Of a stretch of DNA of 23,942 nt, positions 21,568 to 23,942 are shown one piece after another; position 1 is the stretch's first letter, and each line of letters begins with the position of its first letter. The translations under genes were made by a program, and so were the position numbers. The notes beneath the pieces are model-generated. The model saw nothing but the letters and a program-made list of their open reading frames with translations. It did no database searches and was not told the origin of the DNA. The stretch comes from a virus. Location: IMG/VR virus record IMGVR_UViG_3300034198_025876, positions 1 to 23,942 of that record, one strand, 5' to 3'.

Positions 21568-23942
21568 ATGAGTGGAGCAGCCGGTGGATCACGTATAAAT
21601 AAAGAAGATTTAAAAGCAACAATCCGCGACTATAGAGATAATATCTTAAAACCATTAGGTTTAGATAAGTCTTATAGTATCACGGGTGTTCGCTCTAGAC
21701 CTGAAAAAACTATATTCGGAGATATAGATATTGTTGTATCTTTTCCTGAAGGTGGTGATAAAAAAGAACTAAAACAAGAATTAGCTAGTTTTTTATCTCA
21801 AACAGATAAAATTCCCACTATACCTCATAAAAAAAATAATAAATACTTTATTCATGGTAATATAGTATCTACTTTATATCCAATAATTGGAAAAGAAGGT
21901 GAATATGTTCAAATAGATAATATTATAACAGTATCAAAAGAAGAAGGTCAATTTACATATAATATGCTTGACCTACCAGCCCAAGAACAAACATTAGCAA
22001 TAGGTTTAGCTAAAACCATCTTTACAGAACTAGATAAAAAACAAGTAGAAAAATTATTTAAAGAATTAGGAATTATTAATCCTGAAAAACCAGGTGAAGG
22101 TGAAGAATATGATTTCAATTTAAACCCATCAGAACTATCTTTAATAATTGTTCCTATAGGTCAAAATAATGGTAGAGAAATATGGAAATCAAACAAATTT
22201 GATGATATTAAAAAATTAACATTATCATTAGGAATTGATATTAAAAAAGATAAATTTGATGATATTATTTCTAAAATTAAAAAATTTAAAAATAGAAGAT
22301 CAATAGATCGTCTTAAAGGAATGTTTGCTAAAAACATACGTGTTGGAGATGCTGAAAAAGGGATTGAAAAAGGTATTAAAAAACAACAAGCCTTAGATAC
22401 AGTAGCTGCTTTAGAAAATAAATATAATCCATTAGTAATGGGTTTAATTAAACCTTTTATATTAGAAGAAACTACTCCATCACAAACCATAGCTTTAATG
22501 CCAGGTGCTTTTAAACCACCTCATAGAGACCATTTAAGAAGAATAAATGCTGCTGCTAAAAACTCAGATAAAGCTATTATTTTAATTTCCCCATTAGATA
22601 GAATAAAAGAAGGTGAAATACCTATTTCAGCAAAACAATCTTTAGCAATTTGGCAATTATATAAAGATAAAGGTGTATTAGCACCAAATGTTGAGTTTTT
22701 TATTTCTCAAGATAATGCTCCTGTAAAAACAGCTTATGATATTGCTTCTGCTAATCCAAATAATCAATATATTGGTGTATATGGAAAAGATGATGTTGCT
22801 AGATGGAAAAATTTACCTAATGAAAAATATCCAAACTTAACAGCTAGTGATTTTAATATTATAGCTGATTTAAGTGCTAGTGATTTAAGGCGCACTTTAC
22901 TTAATGGGGGTGACATTACTCCATTTTTACCTAATGGTATTACACCTGAAGAATATAAACAAGCATTAGGTATAAAACCCCCAAATATATCAGAAGCAAA
23001 ATCAAATAATGATGATAATTATAAAAAAATATTACTTTATATTGATAAAATACTAAATTATTGCTGTGAAGATTTACAAATTAAACGACCAAAAGTTATC
23101 ATAATAAATAATGATAAATATACTCAAGAAAATCACAGTTTTGGTGGATATATGCCTGGTATGAATGAAATTTATTTAGTAATTAATAATAGAAATCTTC
23201 GAGATATTTGTGTTACATTAAGTCATGAATGTTTCCACTCATTTCAGGATAAAAATAATCTTCTAAAACCTGGAGATGGAAAGGATGGGGATAATATAGA
23301 AAATGATGCTAATGCATATGCTGGAAAAACAATGAGGAAATTTGGAAGGGAAAATCCAGAAATATTTAAATTAATTATGACTAAAAATAAATATGGAGAA
23401 GAAAATGAATTAAAAAGTAATAAACTTAGAGAAGAATATACACAATACGCTTTAAATGAGTTATTTGAAAAAGATTTACCCAACATAGAAAAACTAAATG
23501 AACTTGAATATTTAGTGGGAAATGGGATTGATATAGAAGCAAAATATTATTTTAGAGCAGAAAGTTTAAGTACAGGTTGGTGGTCAATTCATTGGAATTT
23601 CACAAAAAATAACATCAATACCTCTCAAGAAGCGTGGAAACAAGTAACAGCTACTTCTTATAAAATTATACAAGATTTTATAAAAACTAAAAAACCATCA
23701 AAAATAGAAATTTCAGGAAACACCCCAGAAAAAACAAACATATATAAATCAAAATCATATCTGGAAAAATTAGAAAATATATTTAATAATCAATATTCAC
23801 TAAATATTTCAAAATACAAAGTTGATATGGAATTAATTGAAATATTAGCTAAAAATAATATTAAAAAAAGAATAGAAACTTTAAATGAAACATATGATCA
23901 AGCTTTAAATTATTGGCAAAATGGAGATTTAAATTCAAATAG
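21568..23942 (+). CDS. Multidomain protein: nucleotidyltransferase, NMNAT-like, zincin (partial)
   Basis: An unbroken frame runs from ATG 21568 to the window end (791 codons), so the gene is incomplete at the 3' end. Domain 1 (about 1-290) is a Pol-beta-type nucleotidyltransferase: ITGVRSRP...FGDIDIVV with D52 and D54, and a later EYVQIDNI strand; it resembles the gene just upstream. Domain 2 (about 308-465) is a nucleotidylyltransferase of the NMNAT/cytidylyl type: PGAFKPPHRDHL (312-323, H319 and H322), a YGKDD block, and LSASDLRR (435-442), like the ISSTxxR end motif. Domain 3 (about 480-600) is a zinc peptidase: H553-E-x-x-H557 and E578 in ENDANAYA as third ligand. A Lys/Asn-rich helical part follows. 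The linker holds I474-S475-E476|A477, a possible prohead protease site. A virion-borne polyvalent effector is likely, but inferred. Confidence 0.75.
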   Translation, partial: MSGAAGGSRINKEDLKATIRDYRDNILKPLGLDKSYSITGVRSRPEKTIFGDIDIVVSFPEGGDKKELKQELASFLSQTDKIPTIPHKKNNKYFIHGNIVSTLYPIIGKEGEYVQIDNIITVSKEEGQFTYNMLDLPAQEQTLAIGLAKTIFTELDKKQVEKLFKELGIINPEKPGEGEEYDFNLNPSELSLIIVPIGQNNGREIWKSNKFDDIKKLTLSLGIDIKKDKFDDIISKIKKFKNRRSIDRLKGMFAKNIRVGDAEKGIEKGIKKQQALDTVAALENKYNPLVMGLIKPFILEETTPSQTIALMPGAFKPPHRDHLRRINAAAKNSDKAIILISPLDRIKEGEIPISAKQSLAIWQLYKDKGVLAPNVEFFISQDNAPVKTAYDIASANPNNQYIGVYGKDDVARWKNLPNEKYPNLTASDFNIIADLSASDLRRTLLNGGDITPFLPNGITPEEYKQALGIKPPNISEAKSNNDDNYKKILLYIDKILNYCCEDLQIKRPKVIIINNDKYTQENHSFGGYMPGMNEIYLVINNRNLRDICVTLSHECFHSFQDKNNLLKPGDGKDGDNIENDANAYAGKTMRKFGRENPEIFKLIMTKNKYGEENELKSNKLREEYTQYALNELFEKDLPNIEKLNELEYLVGNGIDIEAKYYFRAESLSTGWWSIHWNFTKNNINTSQEAWKQVTATSYKIIQDFIKTKKPSKIEISGNTPEKTNIYKSKSYLEKLENIFNNQYSLNISKYKVDMELIEILAKNNIKKRIETLNETYDQALNYWQNGDLNSN

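Noticed and set aside
22161-23486. Minus-strand open frames (22161-22490 and 23244-23486)
   Set aside because: Both are shadows of the long plus-strand gene that starts at 21568, whose domain motifs show that the sense strand is coding.

Overview
The window looks like part of a contractile-tailed, T4-related bacteriophage (myovirus) genome. It is very AT-rich and every gene lies on the plus strand. The strongest anchors are a gp25-like baseplate wedge protein (6325-6738) followed by a gp6/baseplate-J-like wedge protein (6753-8612), then a run of large Thr/Ser/Gly-rich tail proteins. Start codons are preceded by A/T-rich sequence with no Shine-Dalgarno motif. This is what one expects for genes expressed in Bacteroidota (for example flavobacteria), so a Bacteroidota host is my inference; no gene in the window proves it.

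Layout. 1-561: the 3' end of an unidentified gene, then an unrecognised small gene. 562-700: a noncoding gap with a possible RNA fold and a short GAAGAT repeat. 701-3044: a tightly packed cluster with a small coiled-coil protein, an HD-domain phosphohydrolase, a membrane-anchored coiled-coil protein, a gp55-like late sigma factor candidate and another small helical protein. 3046-10256: baseplate genes (spike/hub-like protein, coiled-coil protein, short leader-bearing protein, gp25, gp6, a fibrous protein and a small partner). 10270-18093: a 1697-residue giant tail/baseplate protein, a 214-residue tail protein and two paralogous fibre-like proteins. 18101-18853: a GIY-YIG endonuclease-like gene and a small protein with a helical leader, closed by a clear intrinsic terminator (18879-18903). 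18919-23942: a new module with a zinc-ribbon/Toprim primase and a RecB-like PD-(D/E)XK nuclease, then a Pol-beta-type nucleotidyltransferase and a very large multidomain protein that runs off the window.

How it fits together. Most neighbours are joined by TAATG or ATGA stop/start overlaps, which suggests translational coupling within long transcripts. A ten-base word, ATATTTATAA, often continuing into TATAAATA-like sequence, sits just upstream of six start codons. TATAAATA is the T4 late promoter consensus, and a candidate late sigma factor is encoded at 1930-2703, so these may be the phage's late promoters and the factor that reads them.

The most unusual part is the right end. The gene at 21568 joins a nucleotidyltransferase domain, a nicotinamide/cytidylyl-transferase-like HxxH domain and an HExxH zinc metallopeptidase domain in at least 791 residues, and lies directly behind a second free-standing nucleotidyltransferase. 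That neighbour starts with a short helix ending in I-K-E|G, which resembles the capsid-targeting leaders cut by the T4-type prohead protease. A reasonable hypothesis is a set of enzymes packaged in the virion and delivered with the DNA into the host. This rests on motifs read by eye, not on searches.
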